Assembly (NCBI GenBank): GCA_026260175.1
Contig: JAKCWW010000057.1
Location: forward strand, 41,758 to 105,757
Direction of reading: 5' to 3'
DNA: 64,000 nt
Source of the DNA: Reticulitermes lucifugus
Lineage: Eukaryota; Arthropoda; Insecta; Blattodea; Rhinotermitidae
Part shown: positions 45,823 to 57,100 of the stretch, one piece after another
Numbering within the stretch: the stretch's first letter is position 1
Layout of the letters: every line of letters begins with the position of its first letter
Program-made: the position numbers and the translations under genes
The notes under the pieces: model-generated
Database searches by the model: none
The model's input: only the letters and a program-made list of their open reading frames with translations
What the model was told of the DNA's origin: nothing

Positions 45823-45998
45823 GCCGATCCCGGTGGCCGCTCGCTTGCTGGGATTGAGGGACGGAATCCCGCCTAGGGCATGGATGTCTGTCTGTTGTGA
45901 GTGTTGTGTGTTGTGTCAGGTAGAGATCTGTGCGAATCCCTCGTACAGAGGAGTCTTACCGAGTGTGTATGTGTCATTGAGTGTTCTCAGGTGCAGCA
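45823..45998 (+). mobile_element. tRNA-Ser-like-headed SINE, copy 3 (right half, A box deleted)
   Basis: The plus strand runs GCCGATCCCGGTGGCCGCTC, GCTTGCTGGGATTG, GGAATCCCGCC and ATGGATGTCTGTCTGTTGTG. Compared with copy 2 it lacks the block from GTGCGGTCTAAGG through GTCTGCGG, joining GGCCG directly to CTCGC. That removes the A-box region; the B-box region is also altered (GGACGGAATCCC). It lies head to head with copy 2, separated by about 32 bp of AT-rich sequence. The plus frame 45818-46021 is read-through of the SINE. Confidence 0.8.
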
Positions 45999-46361
45999 AT
46001 AACCCTCAACACCTACAATGAATAGGTAGAAGATGTCACACAAAAAACAACCTTAATGTCACAATATGATAACATCCAAGCCAGCAGCACTGAAGACCTA
46101 GTTTACCCAAAATGTATAGGCTTTTAAAGCCTTTCCCTCCAACAAGATACTTCTCTGATACAAACTGATGACACACAACTCCTACATTATCTACATCTAG
46201 ACCTACCCATGTGTGATAAACTACCACCGCTGAAAACTTCAAGGAATTTACTTTCACGTTAGAGTTCTCTTGGTTCTCGTACCGTGCAGTGTTATAAGTT
46301 TACTGCATCCTTTCCGAGAAAATTTCTGCCTCCATATTTAGCGTTGAGTAAATAGAATCTA
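45999..46361. other. Unassigned DNA
   Basis: Nothing is recognised. The frame at 46036-46257 (-) is unremarkable. Confidence 0.4.
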
Positions 46362-46575
46362 AGTTGTGGCCGTGGTTCTGTTACTACGTACATGCGAGTC
46401 TTCCGATGGATGTTGACAATCAGAACCACGGGAAGAGGACCGATCAGTAGTGGGCAATATACTCTAACGCTGACGATGGAGGCATGTTCCTCCGAAAGGA
46501 CGGTGTCAATCTACAGCTGTCAAAATCCAAAAGATTAGGTCTAAAAGATCCTTTGCATGAAAACCAGAAAATTAT
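46362..46575 (+). mobile_element. Fold-back class element, right-arm type
   Basis: CCGTGGTTCTG (46370-46380) and CAGAACCACGG (46421-46431) are exact 11-bp inverted repeats. Further on, GCTGACGATGGAGGCATGTT CCTCCGAAAG-type sequence forms a GGAGG/CCTCC hairpin (46461-46490). The plus frame starting at 46484 reads MFLRKDGVNLQLSKSKRLGL, the partner-arm peptide theme (MFLRNVG-like) of the VGGYQRF family. It is non-coding in any useful sense. Confidence 0.5.
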
Positions 46576-47145
46576 TAAATATAATTTTTCAACAAATACA
46601 GTACAGTCATTAGCTGCTGGTCATCGTGTTGCGCTGACACGTCCCGAGAAGTTTGGTGCATTATCGAGGGTTCCGTAAGTTCGATACGACTATTAAGCAT
46701 TTATCAGCTTATCATGTTCAATAACTTAAATTAAAACAGATCAAGAGTGAACATAAGTGCCAAAATTGTCGAAAAACGTGTCGCCGATCGTTGCTAGTTT
46801 CCTTGGCACCCACAACGGTCGAGGAAAACAGCTTACAATTGGGTTTCAACTTTATTATACAACCGTACAAACCAGAGCTGGCCACAACGTAGTCTGCCGA
46901 CCGAATTCTTTCTCTGTACCCAGACTGTTGCCGGACGCCAGGTCCCTTCTTAGTCTTACCCCCCTTGGAGCCAACCTGTCACCATACAAATGAAGGGGGG
47001 CAGGGAGTGCTCAAACGCACCAACAAATGTTTCGGCTACAAAAGTTTTCGGTTACAAAATGCCAATTCTAGTGAACACTGATCCATTTTAATGTCAAATA
47101 TTGGATACCACGTATATGCTAATAAATAATCGTTAGTAATCAGCC
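46576..47145. other. Unassigned DNA
   Basis: The frame at 46757-46993 (+) is unrecognised. Nothing else is seen. Confidence 0.4.
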
Positions 47146-47267
47146 ATTTTCGTCTATATTAATTCACAAGAAATTCACAGTCACATAAAAACTTACGTAC
47201 TTTGCGATTTTCGTCTATATTAATTCACAAGAAATTCACAGTCACATAAAACCTTACGTACTTTATT
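47146..47267 (+). repeat. Recent 61-bp tandem duplication
   Basis: Unit 1 begins at 47146 and unit 2 at 47207; both start ATTTTCGTCTATATTAATTC. Over about 58 aligned bases there is a single difference (AAAAACTTACG against AAAACCTTACG). Such low divergence beside heavily decayed repeats points to a recent duplication. Confidence 0.9.
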
Positions 47268-47579
47268 CTCGAAGTAATTCGATAATAAAAATTATCACGC
47301 CGTTGAAATATAAACCTTTCGCGTTGTACCCAAGGTAGTTTGCTGTCTTTCGGAAACATCATTTATACAATGGCTCCACATATTCAATAACTGTAACGAA
47401 AGCTGTTGGGAGTTTTGTTGTCTCCATATCAAGCTCAGTAGTCACACTTCACATACGCAATATCCCTTCCTACTGGCACATACAAATAAAAGGGCCTTAG
47501 CTGCTTTGAAGCAATTGAATAAACTAAATATTAAACTTTGAATGAAATTATTTTTCCAACAGGACCCCGTTTTGTAAAC
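47268..47579. other. Unassigned DNA
   Basis: Nothing is recognised apart from the frame 47442-47705 (-), which runs into the fold-back element and has no domain. Confidence 0.4.
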
Positions 47580-47680
47580 GTTTGTCGGTAAAACATTTCG
47601 GAATAGAATTCTGCCCCATCTACAACGATCAAGTTTCTTCAGCTCTGAAGATGGAGGCAGTATGTTCAGAGACGTCGGCA
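47580..47680. mobile_element. Fold-back class element
   Basis: The left half reads GTCGGTAAAACATTTCGGAA and TTCTGCCCCATC. The right half reads CTGAAGATGGAGGCAG, TATGTTCAG and AGACGTCGGC. The halves are imperfect inverted repeats around a loop at about 47625-47640. The motif order (ACGTTTCGG...CCATCTTCAG / CTGAAGATGG...CCGAAACGT) is the same as in the elements at 6276, 32851 and 46362. Confidence 0.5.
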
Positions 47681-48029
47681 TTCTCAGACTAGAACACAGC
47701 GTCACAACTCAGAATAACAACATGTAAATCTTCCCCGCTGTGATAGTCTCAAATGTTACATGTCATAACTTAGTTGTTCATTTCCTTTTAGCTGTTGTAC
47801 GCGATGCTTCATGTTCAAGACCGTGCGTGACATGTTCAATTCGTTTACAGCGAGGAGTTGTTAGTCCTGCACCCACCGCCACTCAGGAGAATAAACCACT
47901 GTCTGCTGCCAATGACTGCTCACTCAGACACATTCGGCCCCCCCCCACCCCCATCTCACTACAGAAGCTGTTCCCTTTTCTGGCAAAATTCAGTTTAAAG
48001 GGCAATGAAAGCTACAACAAAAACAAAGT
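47681..48029. other. Unassigned DNA with C-rich run
   Basis: Two C runs are separated by one A at 47938-47952. The frame at 47740-48051 (+, 103 codons) is proline/threonine-rich over this run and is unrecognised. Confidence 0.4.
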
Positions 48030-48735
48030 AACTACATGGAGCAGAAACTGAGAGATGCTGATATTTCCTCAGCTAGTAAAGAAATTCGCAGAATTTCATG
48101 GAACTTAAAGTTCATTACCGTATTAACAAAATCTCACACTTGTTCCTATCCTAAGCCAAATTAATCTAGTCCAAGCCCATCCAATAGATTTTTAAAAATA
48201 TATTTTAATATTATTCTCCCATCTACGCCGAGGTTTTTCAAGTGATCTCCTACCCTCAGGTTTCCCCTCCAGAACCCTGTATGCACCCCCTCCCATACGT
48301 GCCACATGTCTTTTGGAGTTGATCACCCGTATAACATTTCGTGACGCGTGAAGCACCTCATTATGCAATCTTCTCCAGTCCCTGTTACCTCTTCCCTCTT
48401 GGGCCCAAATATCTTCCTCAACATCCTATTCTCGAACACCTTCAACCTATGGTCTTCCCCCATTAAGAAAAGACGGAGTTTCACACCCATATAAAACAGC
48501 AGGCAAAAACATGGTTCTGTATCTTTTAATCCTTATATTTTTCGATTGGAAACGGCAAGGCAAAAGATTCTGGACCAAAGGGTAGCAGACATTCTCTGAG
48601 TTGAATTTGCTCTTAATTTCTTCCGAGCGCAGTTTTGATTTGCTAGCGTCTTTCCCAAATATCTGAAGTGTGCCACACTTTCAAACACTTTAATGCCCAT
48701 CTTCAAGTTTTGATATTTTCCTGGTTTCTGTTAAC
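48030..48735 (-). mobile_element. LINE 3' fragment E with RT C-terminal region
   Basis: On the minus strand, in two frames broken by a frameshift near 48625, are VAHFRYLGKTLANQNC, EEIKSKFNSENVCYPLVQ, LPAVLYGCET, then DHRLKVFENRMLRKIFGPKR and EEVTGTGEDCIM. These are the connection and C-terminal parts of a non-LTR retrotransposon reverse transcriptase: the YLG motif after the thumb, then the LYGCETW and RVFE-LRRIFGPKR motifs. The 3' UTR blocks (TTCCTCAGCTAGT, AAAGTTCATTACC on the plus strand) follow to 48030. It is the longest LINE piece here. The catalytic (F/Y)xDD region is absent through 5' truncation. Confidence 0.8.
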
Positions 48736-49039
48736 GACACATCACCATATACTTGGGTTTCTTTGTAACCTCAGACCAACTTCCTTATTACCAACTAAGA
48801 AGGCACATGTTATTCTTTACAGTACATACGTTTTTCTCCATTAACATAGCCAGTGGTAGAGGTAAGAAAACTCTACACAGAGACCACACTAAACATGAGT
48901 CATGGGAAGGAAGGATATTAAAATGGGCATTACACAAGCAGTATAAGAGTATGTGCACTGGAGAGAAGGGAGAGGCTTGACTTGTGAGCACGATAATGAA
49001 CCATAGAATTCAATAAAACTCGAGACATTTCTTGTCAGT
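48736..49039. other. Spacer between two LINE fragments
   Basis: About 300 bp. The frames 48753-48980 (+) and 48788-48991 (-) are complementary chance frames. Nothing is recognised. Confidence 0.4.
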
Positions 49040-49668
49040 CGTAGTGACTACTGACTGACTAACTCCATGGAGCAGATTCCTTCCTGAGTAGCTAACACGT
49101 CCCCAGACAATCAAGAAATTCCCCGCAATTTATGGAACCCCAAGCGTTAATTGCCGCATTCACAACAGCCCGCCACCTGTCCCTATATGAGCCAGATGAA
49201 TCCAGTCTATACCCTCCCATCCCATTTCTTGAAGATCCATTTTAATACTATCTTCCCATCTACGCCTAGGACCTTCCACGTGGTCTCTTTCCCTCAGGTT
49301 TCGCCATCAAAACCCTGTATACCCCTATCCTTGTTCCCGTGCGTGCTACATGACCCACCCATCTCATTTTTCTTAATTAGATCACCCGGATAATATTTGT
49401 GAGGAGTACAGATAATAAACCTCGTTATGTAGTCTTCTACACTCCCACGTTACCTCGCCCCTCTTAGGCCCAAATATCCTTCTCAGCACCCTAGTCTCGA
49501 ACACCCTCAGCCTACGTTCCTCCCTCAATGTAAGAGACCAAGTTTCACACCCATACAAAATATGAGGCAAAATTATAGCTCTGTTTATTTTAATCTCTAT
49601 ATTTTTGGATAGCAAACTGGAAGACAAACTACTCTGCGCCGAATGACAGTAAGCATTCCCTGACACTT
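49040..49668 (-). mobile_element. LINE 3' fragment F with RT C-terminal ORF
   Basis: The minus frame 49382-49666 (94 codons) reads YCHSAQSSLSSSLLSKNIEI, then LYGCETWSLTLREERR, then FETRVLRRIFGPKRGEVT and ECRRLHNEVYYLYSSQI. This is the best-preserved stretch of the RT C-terminal region. It then runs through the UTR (antisense of CCCTCAGGTTTCGCC, CTTCCCATCTACGCC) to CTAACTCCATGGAGCAG and a short TGAC/TAAC tail at about 49050-49062. It is the same family as A-E, G and H, with 5' truncation near 49668. Confidence 0.85.
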
Positions 49669-50438
49669 AGTGACTACTAGCTTCTAAGTAATGGTTCTTC
49701 TTAGTGGAGTGTGTGTGTACCGCATTTTGTTGGGAAGCTTATCAAAGAATGATACAGTGACAGCTTGTATATATAGGCGTTACTAATCTGATAATGGCCG
49801 CGTTTCTTACCATGTTTGTCGATGTCTTTATTTGTAAGAGTTCCTAATATTTACGAACATTACCAGAAAACTGTAGTAATAAAAACGACAGAGGATGATA
49901 TGCTTCAGTTGGTGGTGCACTGTAGAACTTTGGCGCACATATTTACCTCCAGATAAGAGAACGGCTTATTTTGAGAGGCTGTGTTATTAGAAATTTAACA
50001 CAGTTAGGTACTACAAAACGTATTAGTGCTGATCAATGGAAAAGTTAATCTTTGGACACAGTAGCTAAAGACTGCAAGTATCAAGTTTCCCCGTTGATCA
50101 TTCTTTCTGTTTGCTAACATTCTATCAATTGGATACACATCAGAAGTACAACGGTTACCATAAACTTAGTAACGCTTGAAACCGCAACATAATGACTGCA
50201 TATCATGTTTTCTCGTCCCAGCCCACAAATTGTATAATAATATAATGAATTTCAACTCAGCAATAAAGAAACAAAACAAAACATATATGCCGCAGTCTGC
50301 CAATACGATCTACTTGCATGTTACATTGGCAATCAAATAGGAATGATATCAGTGTTATTGAATCCATCCCATCCCGTCATAACGCAGTGTAATGGCATAT
50401 GTCGGATGTCAAAGCGATGTCCAGCTCTTGGTCGCCGT
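49669..50438. other. Unassigned DNA
   Basis: Nothing is recognised. Confidence 0.4.
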
Positions 50439-50645
50439 TCATACGACAAAGACGAATGTCATTTTGATCACCTGGCAGATCCCTTTGTGTGTCACGTTGC
50501 CTGATTTATTTTTTTTAGAAATGGACACAGATATCCTTGTATCTCGACCGCTAGCGTCATATGTCACTAACGTGATGGCATAAACCACTTCGGGACCTTC
50601 CCTATCAAACCCGAACCCTAAGATAACTGTGTTGAACAAGAGCAT
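50439..50645 (-). CDS. Unrecognised coding-like ORF
   Basis: A minus frame of 68 codons, starting MLLFNTVILGFGFDREGPEV and containing VVYAITLVTYDASGRDTRIS and then GNVTHKGICQVIKMTFVFVV. The alternating hydrophobic and polar pattern looks like beta-strands rather than random translation of AT-rich DNA. No domain is recognised and the frame is short, with no splice or promoter evidence. A transposon or domesticated-gene fragment is possible. Confidence 0.15.
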   Translation of the reverse strand: MLLFNTVILGFGFDREGPEVVYAITLVTYDASGRDTRISVSISKKNKSGNVTHKGICQVIKMTFVFVV

Positions 50646-52639
50646 GCATTATTTACTCGACTGCCGTATTCCGTATACTTACGTCGTTCAGGTCTTTACA
50701 GGCAGTGGTTTGTACATACGAGTACTTTCATTAAAACACTGACCCTCTGCTATAAATAACTATGATCTTTTAAGAATTTAAAGCATGGTGGTCAACTATG
50801 CACTATCTGCAAAAAATATCGAAATATCGTAAGCAGGCTTCCACGGCAGGCATTGTTCACATACTAGTCTTCTGAGTTTTGACACCACACAAGATCTATA
50901 TACACTATTAGGCTGCGTGATGGGAAGAGTGGGCAGCTGGATATTGGGGTTTAATGTATACATTTACTTCGCATGAAGCACTGTCAACTACAAGGCGAAT
51001 ACGATAAAAGTTACAGATGTCAAACATTTAGGAGGTACCGGATGATAAGGCTCAAGTTATAGAAATAAACACACAGATGCTGAAAAATTATCAGTAATCT
51101 TCTTAAATATTAGTATTGTACATAAATATAGTTATCGTGTGCAAAAAATAAGTATTTGGTAATAAATATGCCTTAACTTATTTAACTGCATCATTTATCA
51201 CGAATTACTTTTATTTCAACAATAGTCTCTGTATTTTGACAAAATGAGGTATGATGGAATTATCCATGTTACTCATTCAAATTCATATAACATAATCATA
51301 CTGCATGTGTTACACGCTGTACGATGTATATTATTCTTACGCATACTGTATTCAAGTTAGTATAAGTTACACATTCAGACACATCATAACTAGAAACACC
51401 GTATAATTAACACTCAAAATTTCTTAACCTCCCCAGTGTGTGTAATCACAGGTTTCGTATGATTCTCAGGATACAAAGCGATTATTACACTGAACAGACG
51501 TAACGAACTGGCTGGCGTCATGAAGATACAATTTGTGTTCTGTGAGGTACGCACTTAATTTTTAAATATTTATATAAATGAACTTACGTGTTGTAAAATA
51601 CTAAAATATTTGGCTTTCTTACCTTTTTGTCTGCTACAAAGTAACAACAAACTGAAATTCTTGAAGTAGCTCTGCTCTATGAAAAAGTTTAATATACCTA
51701 AATACAATTTCATATGTCATTTCTAGAGATTTCATGGTACAGTGTTACGTATTTTTATACAAAATACAAAGAGTGAACTCTAATAATGAAAGTAAATGAT
51801 AAAAATTCATAATAACGAATGAGGTATTCGAGAGTGAAAGAAAAACAATAAAACACACTCGAATCTTACAGAAAGAAGTTGTATGTGCCATGAACAGCGC
51901 TGAACTAGCTTGAGACAGACATTGCAGACGGTTAAAATTGTACAGCAGTTCACCCTTCGACATGTCACCAGACAGCTTGTTAATTTACTGAATATTTGCT
52001 GAATACTTGATGTTTATACGTACGACCAACTGTATGCTGTAAAATCGTTATTCGGGATAAAATATGAGTCGCTTTTATTTACTTCACAAAACTACTAAAT
52101 GTTTGGTAAATTTGAAAACTTGTATCCTAGAGGTAACTGGGCCGAATTTCGTCAGCGGTATCGAATGCCTGGACTATAGATATTAACAAATGTTCCACAG
52201 TATCTTGCATTTCTAATCTCCCCAAAGAAATCTAAATGTCCTATTAAGCTAATTCTCCTTGATCCCATTACTTTCACGATGTGATGAGGAGTACAAAGTA
52301 TGAAGCTCCTAACGCACCTGTAAAATATTCATACTTTACGTGTATTTAGTCAGTTTCTGGAAGATAAGAACTAATAAACCTGTTATTATGGCCACATATT
52401 TACTTACTTAGGCCCTAAAATTCGTCATACTTTGGTCTCTTCTTCAGCACATCAAGTTATAATGCCGGTTAGCAGCATTTTGAAAGGCCTAACTGCGAAA
52501 TAAACTCCGTTCATTTTGATGGAATTCTCTCGTGATTTTCCTCAATTCGTCCCACTAAAAGCCTGATAGTACTTAAGTTTTTTTGGGGGGTGAAGGGCCC
52601 CGCAGCAGAAGCTACTGATGCATCGCAGCCGTACGGCTT
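50646..52639. other. Unassigned AT-rich DNA
   Basis: No gene is seen. A lone copy of the 16-kb tandem core (TTTGTGTTCTGTGAGGTACG) lies near 51531-51550. The frame 51745-51963 (-) is unremarkable. Confidence 0.5.
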
Positions 52640-52899
52640 ATTGTGAAACCCTATGATGAGGATGTGAAACCCTATGATGATGAAGAGAAGGATGATCAGT
52701 TTTTTTCATTTTTCCAAGTAATGGAGCACCGGTGGAATGAANNNNNNNNNNNNNNNNNNNNNNNNNNNNNNNNNNNNNNNNNNNNNNNNNNCCAGTGCCA
52801 CTTTGTCCACCACAAATCCCACATGGACTGACCCGGGATCGAACCCAGACCTCCCCGTTGAGAGGCCGGCGACTAACCACCTGACCCATGGTACGGCCC
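52640..52899 (-). mobile_element. SINE of the GGCCGTACCATG family, copy 3, split by the gap
   Basis: The minus strand starts AGGGCCGTACCATGGGTCAG, GTGGTTAGTCGCC, then B box GGGTTCGATCCC (plus positions 52835-52846), CAGTCCATGTGGGATTTGTG, then 50 N. It resumes with TTCATTCCACCGGTGCTCC and ends in a duplicated 21-bp tail unit (GTGAAACCCTATGATGA on the plus strand at 52643 and 52664). The B box is intact, the best of the three copies. Frames covering this region are artefacts of the gap. Confidence 0.75.
52742..52791. other. Assembly gap (50 N)
   Basis: Exactly 50 undetermined bases. The round number suggests a placeholder rather than a measured length. Confidence 0.98.
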
Positions 52900-53544
52900 T
52901 AGTACTTAAGTTAGGTTACCACTGAATATATCCTCACAATCTCAAATTCGTTTTTCACTAATCCTATATCTCGACGTTATTTAATATGAGTGACTGCAGG
53001 GGTTGTAAAAGAAACCAAGAAGACGTAACGAATAACGAAGTACGAAATATGCTAACGCGCTGTATCAAATGCGAGTGAAGGAACGGAGAAAGTGGTGTAA
53101 CGAATGGGATCCCCGAACACTGTGTGAGTGTATGCCATCACAAAACACGTCCCTTGGACAGACAGGAAATCGAATTCTGAACACAGAGAAGAGGCTGGAT
53201 TCGCTGTGCCCTAATGGAAGCTTTTAATAATGTTCATATTGGAGAAAGGCCATCCAAATTATTCACAAACCATTTACCGCTTACTCCGAACTGATTCCAA
53301 GAACACGCACAAACTGAATACATTTACCTGGTGACAAGGCTGTGTCATATTGCTATGATTTAATTAGTTCTGTTTAAGAGCAGACCGGAATGATCAAAGA
53401 GTTTCAAGGATATAGGAAACCCCAGTACAGAATTTTCCCTTTCGACAGCAAAGTAAATATACTGACATTCGAAGGGGATAAACATAGATGAGTTTAAAAA
53501 TGTCGGTGCAAAATCGGTACAACCACAAAGAATTGACAAATATT
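52900..53544. other. Unassigned DNA
   Basis: Nothing is recognised. Confidence 0.4.
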
Positions 53545-53630
53545 CGGTTCTTCTATGACGTTACGTCGTTTCGACTGTTAAACAGTTACGGACGTTTCGA
53601 AGGAGAGTATTTCCTTCATCTTTAGGTTCA
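53545..53630 (-). mobile_element. Fold-back class half-element
   Basis: The plus strand reads ACGTCGTTTCGACTGTTAAA, CAGTTACGGACGTTTCGAAG and TATTTCCTTCATCTTTAGG. This is the antisense of the CTGAAGATGAAGG...CTTCGAAACGT theme. Only one arm is evident. Confidence 0.4.
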
Positions 53631-54120
53631 CGTAATCCAAGAATGGCACGTACACTCTTTCTCTAAAACCAGCTTCAATATCATACACACATTTATGACT
53701 ATTTCCCCCACACCTTTCGCTTCCGACCCTCAAATCTCGGAACTTTATCAGCCCTTATTCTTAAGACTTTATTTGAAATACGGATTCCTGCCTTAAAATT
53801 AATGAATGTTTTATTAATTTATCTGACAAGAAACGTTAACGGGGGACCTGATAATACATCGAAGTCATATTAGAAGGTGATTAATTTTAATTGCGCCTAA
53901 GACACTAAAGATTTCAAGTAATACCGTTCAAGACATAAAATATCGGAAAGCACATACTAATTGTTTTGCAATCTTTATCTTCCCTAGTCACAATAGAAGC
54001 AATACATTCTAATGTAACAAAAAAGGATTAAAATGCTGTCAAACAAATTAATGTACATTATACATTTTATTGTGGCAAAATATTTCGACTTTAATATTAT
54101 TCATTCCGTAAATTTTCTTT
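53631..54120. other. Unassigned AT-rich DNA
   Basis: Nothing is recognised. Confidence 0.4.
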
Positions 54121-54168
54121 ATATATTTATAGTCTGACAAATGTACATTTGTCAGACTATAAATATAT
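54121..54168. repeat. Perfect 48-bp palindrome, no spacer
   Basis: 54121-54144 is followed directly by its exact reverse complement at 54145-54168. The centre is AATGTACATT and the outer part ATATATTTATAGTCTG / CAGACTATAAATATAT. Symmetry stops at T54120 and G54169. It may form a cruciform or be recent, as long spacerless palindromes are usually unstable. No transposon ends are recognised. Confidence 0.97.
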
Positions 54169-57100
54169 GTTTCGACCTAAATCGATCACTTTCAGTCCAG
54201 TAATATAAAACTCACAAAAATACTGTACACAATTTTATTAGATGGCATTAACAACATGGATCTCAATTTTACAATTAAACCTATCTTGCGCAACCTTGTT
54301 AAAATTTTGTACGTAGGTATTTTGCCCCTATTCTGTTCCAGTAACTTTTTGTTCTGCTGGTTGACTAAGTTGAGTTTGAAGTTACGACGAGGTGTTGGGT
54401 TGATATATAAACGTACTGTCCTTCGTCACCTTATCCATAAATATTAAATGGTACAGTAATTCAGAGCTCAAATATTTACATGTGTACGTACAAATATGGA
54501 AGAACTCATGTAAGGAACCTGAGATATATGTGCAGAGAAAGTTCACATTTTCTTATTATGGAAAAGTTATTTCTGTCTTGTTTTGTAACCAGCAGTTATA
54601 ATCTCAAAATATAGGCAATGGTAAAAATGAAGTATATTCCCGGTTTGAGATGTTTATAAAAACGTATTCAGTTAAATGTCTTTCAAGTGTGGTCACCATT
54701 TGGTTTCATATACAATATAAGAAGCAGCCAACTTTGTCAGGTTTGGTTCTAATCTCGGAATTTCCTTCTTTTATATTACCGTATTTCTGTTGATCATGTG
54801 ATAGAAATGTTACACAAACCTTTTCTTATGTATTTACAATGACTAAAATAGTATGTACACATCCAAGTGCTATTTAAAACATTTGTTGCACTGACAAAGT
54901 TTTCTTCTTAATTTAAAACAAACGGCTATTTGCTGTACCTTGAAACTGCAACATCTTCGCATAAAAATGACTGTGTGGATGAAAGGGTCTGAGAGAGAAT
55001 GCCAGTAATTGGGCCGTGTTGCAGCAAACGTAAATGTTAGCAACTCCTGACTCGTGTGGAAATAAAACGCTCTGCCATGTTGTAAAGATGGTTAAGACCT
55101 ACAGAAGGAAATCCCACACCATTTCTAGAGGATTTCCTCGTCTTTCTGGTCGCTAAGTCTTGGTTTAATTCCAAACATTTGCAGATTATATTTGGTGGTG
55201 TCCTCCGACTGCAGTTTCTTCAGTATAACAAGACCGAGGCTTTCAAGTGAATGTAATATCTGTAAGTCCATGGAACTACAGCGAAGTCTCTCCTTCTCTT
55301 AATTGAAGTCTGGTTATTTTAAAACTCCAATGTAATGTCTTATTTTACCAATGTGAACGTTAAGACCTAAAGTTTTGTCCTACAAACATATGTTTTAAAA
55401 AGAGGCGGGTTTGTGAGATAACTGCCATAAAATGTATAAGAGAGCTAAAGTATAATGTGTGAAACACGCAGTAAAACTGCAAATTTACAAATATTCACAT
55501 CTGGTCTTTCAAAGTTCGCTGCTTCAACACAAAAGTATGTAGTTAAGTACACGACGTTTCCATGGATTTCATAAGATTTTTACGGTATGGGGCGATTATT
55601 TATTAGAATTACAGACTTTTTACAGTGCATTTACTCGGGGATAGAAATAAGAATTTTTATGTATTAATGACATGAAATTCAGCTTCACAAGTTTAAGCGT
55701 AAAGGACAATTAAAGGCTACTGACAAGAAGAAATACATCCAACAGGTTGTAGAAAACTGCATTACGAGGAGCTTCATAATTTGTAACTTTTGCTATACGA
55801 GTACTTTAGTCGGAAGATAACATAAAGGAAAATAGGATGGTTAGGTTATGTAGCTCTGTATTTTTTCTTGTTCTAAATAATTACGTGAAAGACTTTAATC
55901 AAAAATCCTCAAAGATTAACACCACACTGCAGAACGTAATGGAGCTGGGAGGATAATATTAAAATATATATTGTGGAAAAATGGGCTTTTAAGGTGTCAG
56001 AGTCATACGATTCACGATTCAATCCAATGGCTGGCGTCTACATAAACGATAATGAACCTTCTGGTTCCATAAACATATAGCAATTTGTTGACTATCTGGG
56101 CAACTATGAGCGTCTCAAGAAGCAGTCTTTCCCACTGAGTTGGTCACAATCTAATCGTGCGGAATCCAAAAATTTCACTGCCTTTTCTTCCCCGTGATAT
56201 TGTTTTAAACGTCTCGAGTCTTGAAATCTAAATGGCAAGCTCTGTTGATACAAATTGTAAACATTTTGTTTGCAACACAGTTTCCACATTAAGAAACCTT
56301 ACGCATAAAATTCGTTGGACATATTATCCGTTGCATCCTTTGTGTGGTTTCAAGTACCACGTTCCTTCGAATTTAAAAGGCACCTTTTTTTCACATTTTT
56401 CCGAAATGAAAATTAGGATGCATCGTAAATTCAATGTATTTTTTACTCTTCGAAAGTCTCGAAAACTTCATTTTCCTCGAAGAACAAGTGGCCTCGCTAA
56501 AACAGTAGTAAATTTTTTGGACAGTGAAATGTACTGGCTTGCAAACTTTTTTTTCCTGAAAATCCCCTTCTTAAAAGTGATGTGCGTTAAATTAGAAGAC
56601 GTCTTAAATTATAAATTCTTAGTAATACGGTATGTCACGAAAAGTACATTAACATTAAAATTACAACAATCATGGAAGGTGAACTAGATACCAGCTATAT
56701 TATGCATGATGTATACAAAATTCCACACCTGGCACTTGTAGAAAAATGAAAGGTTTGCATTATTCCAAATAGATTCTAATACAAGCAAAATATCAAAATT
56801 AAGATAAGCACTGGAAATGATGTTCCGTTCACAGTATTGGGATTCTAATGTTGGCGTTGGTTATGAACTACAAAAGCAATTTAATTTGGACCACAGTAAT
56901 GCAAGGTGTATAAAACTAACTTCTAAATCCTTTAAATTTAAATTAATCAAAATTACAAACCTATCAATTACAAGTTGTTTTCCTTATATATGAGAGCAAG
57001 TATTTAAATTCTCGCTCATTTTTATGAGATTGAAGCAGAGATTGAGAAGTAATAATACTAATTAATCACAATTAAATTTTATAATGTTAAAATGGATGTT

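Noticed and set aside
46461-46490. Hammerhead ribozyme core (CTGACGA ... GAAA)
   Set aside because: An unpaired T separates the core from stem II, and stems I and III are not evident; the other copies of the motif fit even less well.
56232-56687. 151-codon ORF
   Set aside because: AT-rich, Lys/Phe-rich composition, no recognisable domain, an overlapping antisense frame, and no promoter or splice support.
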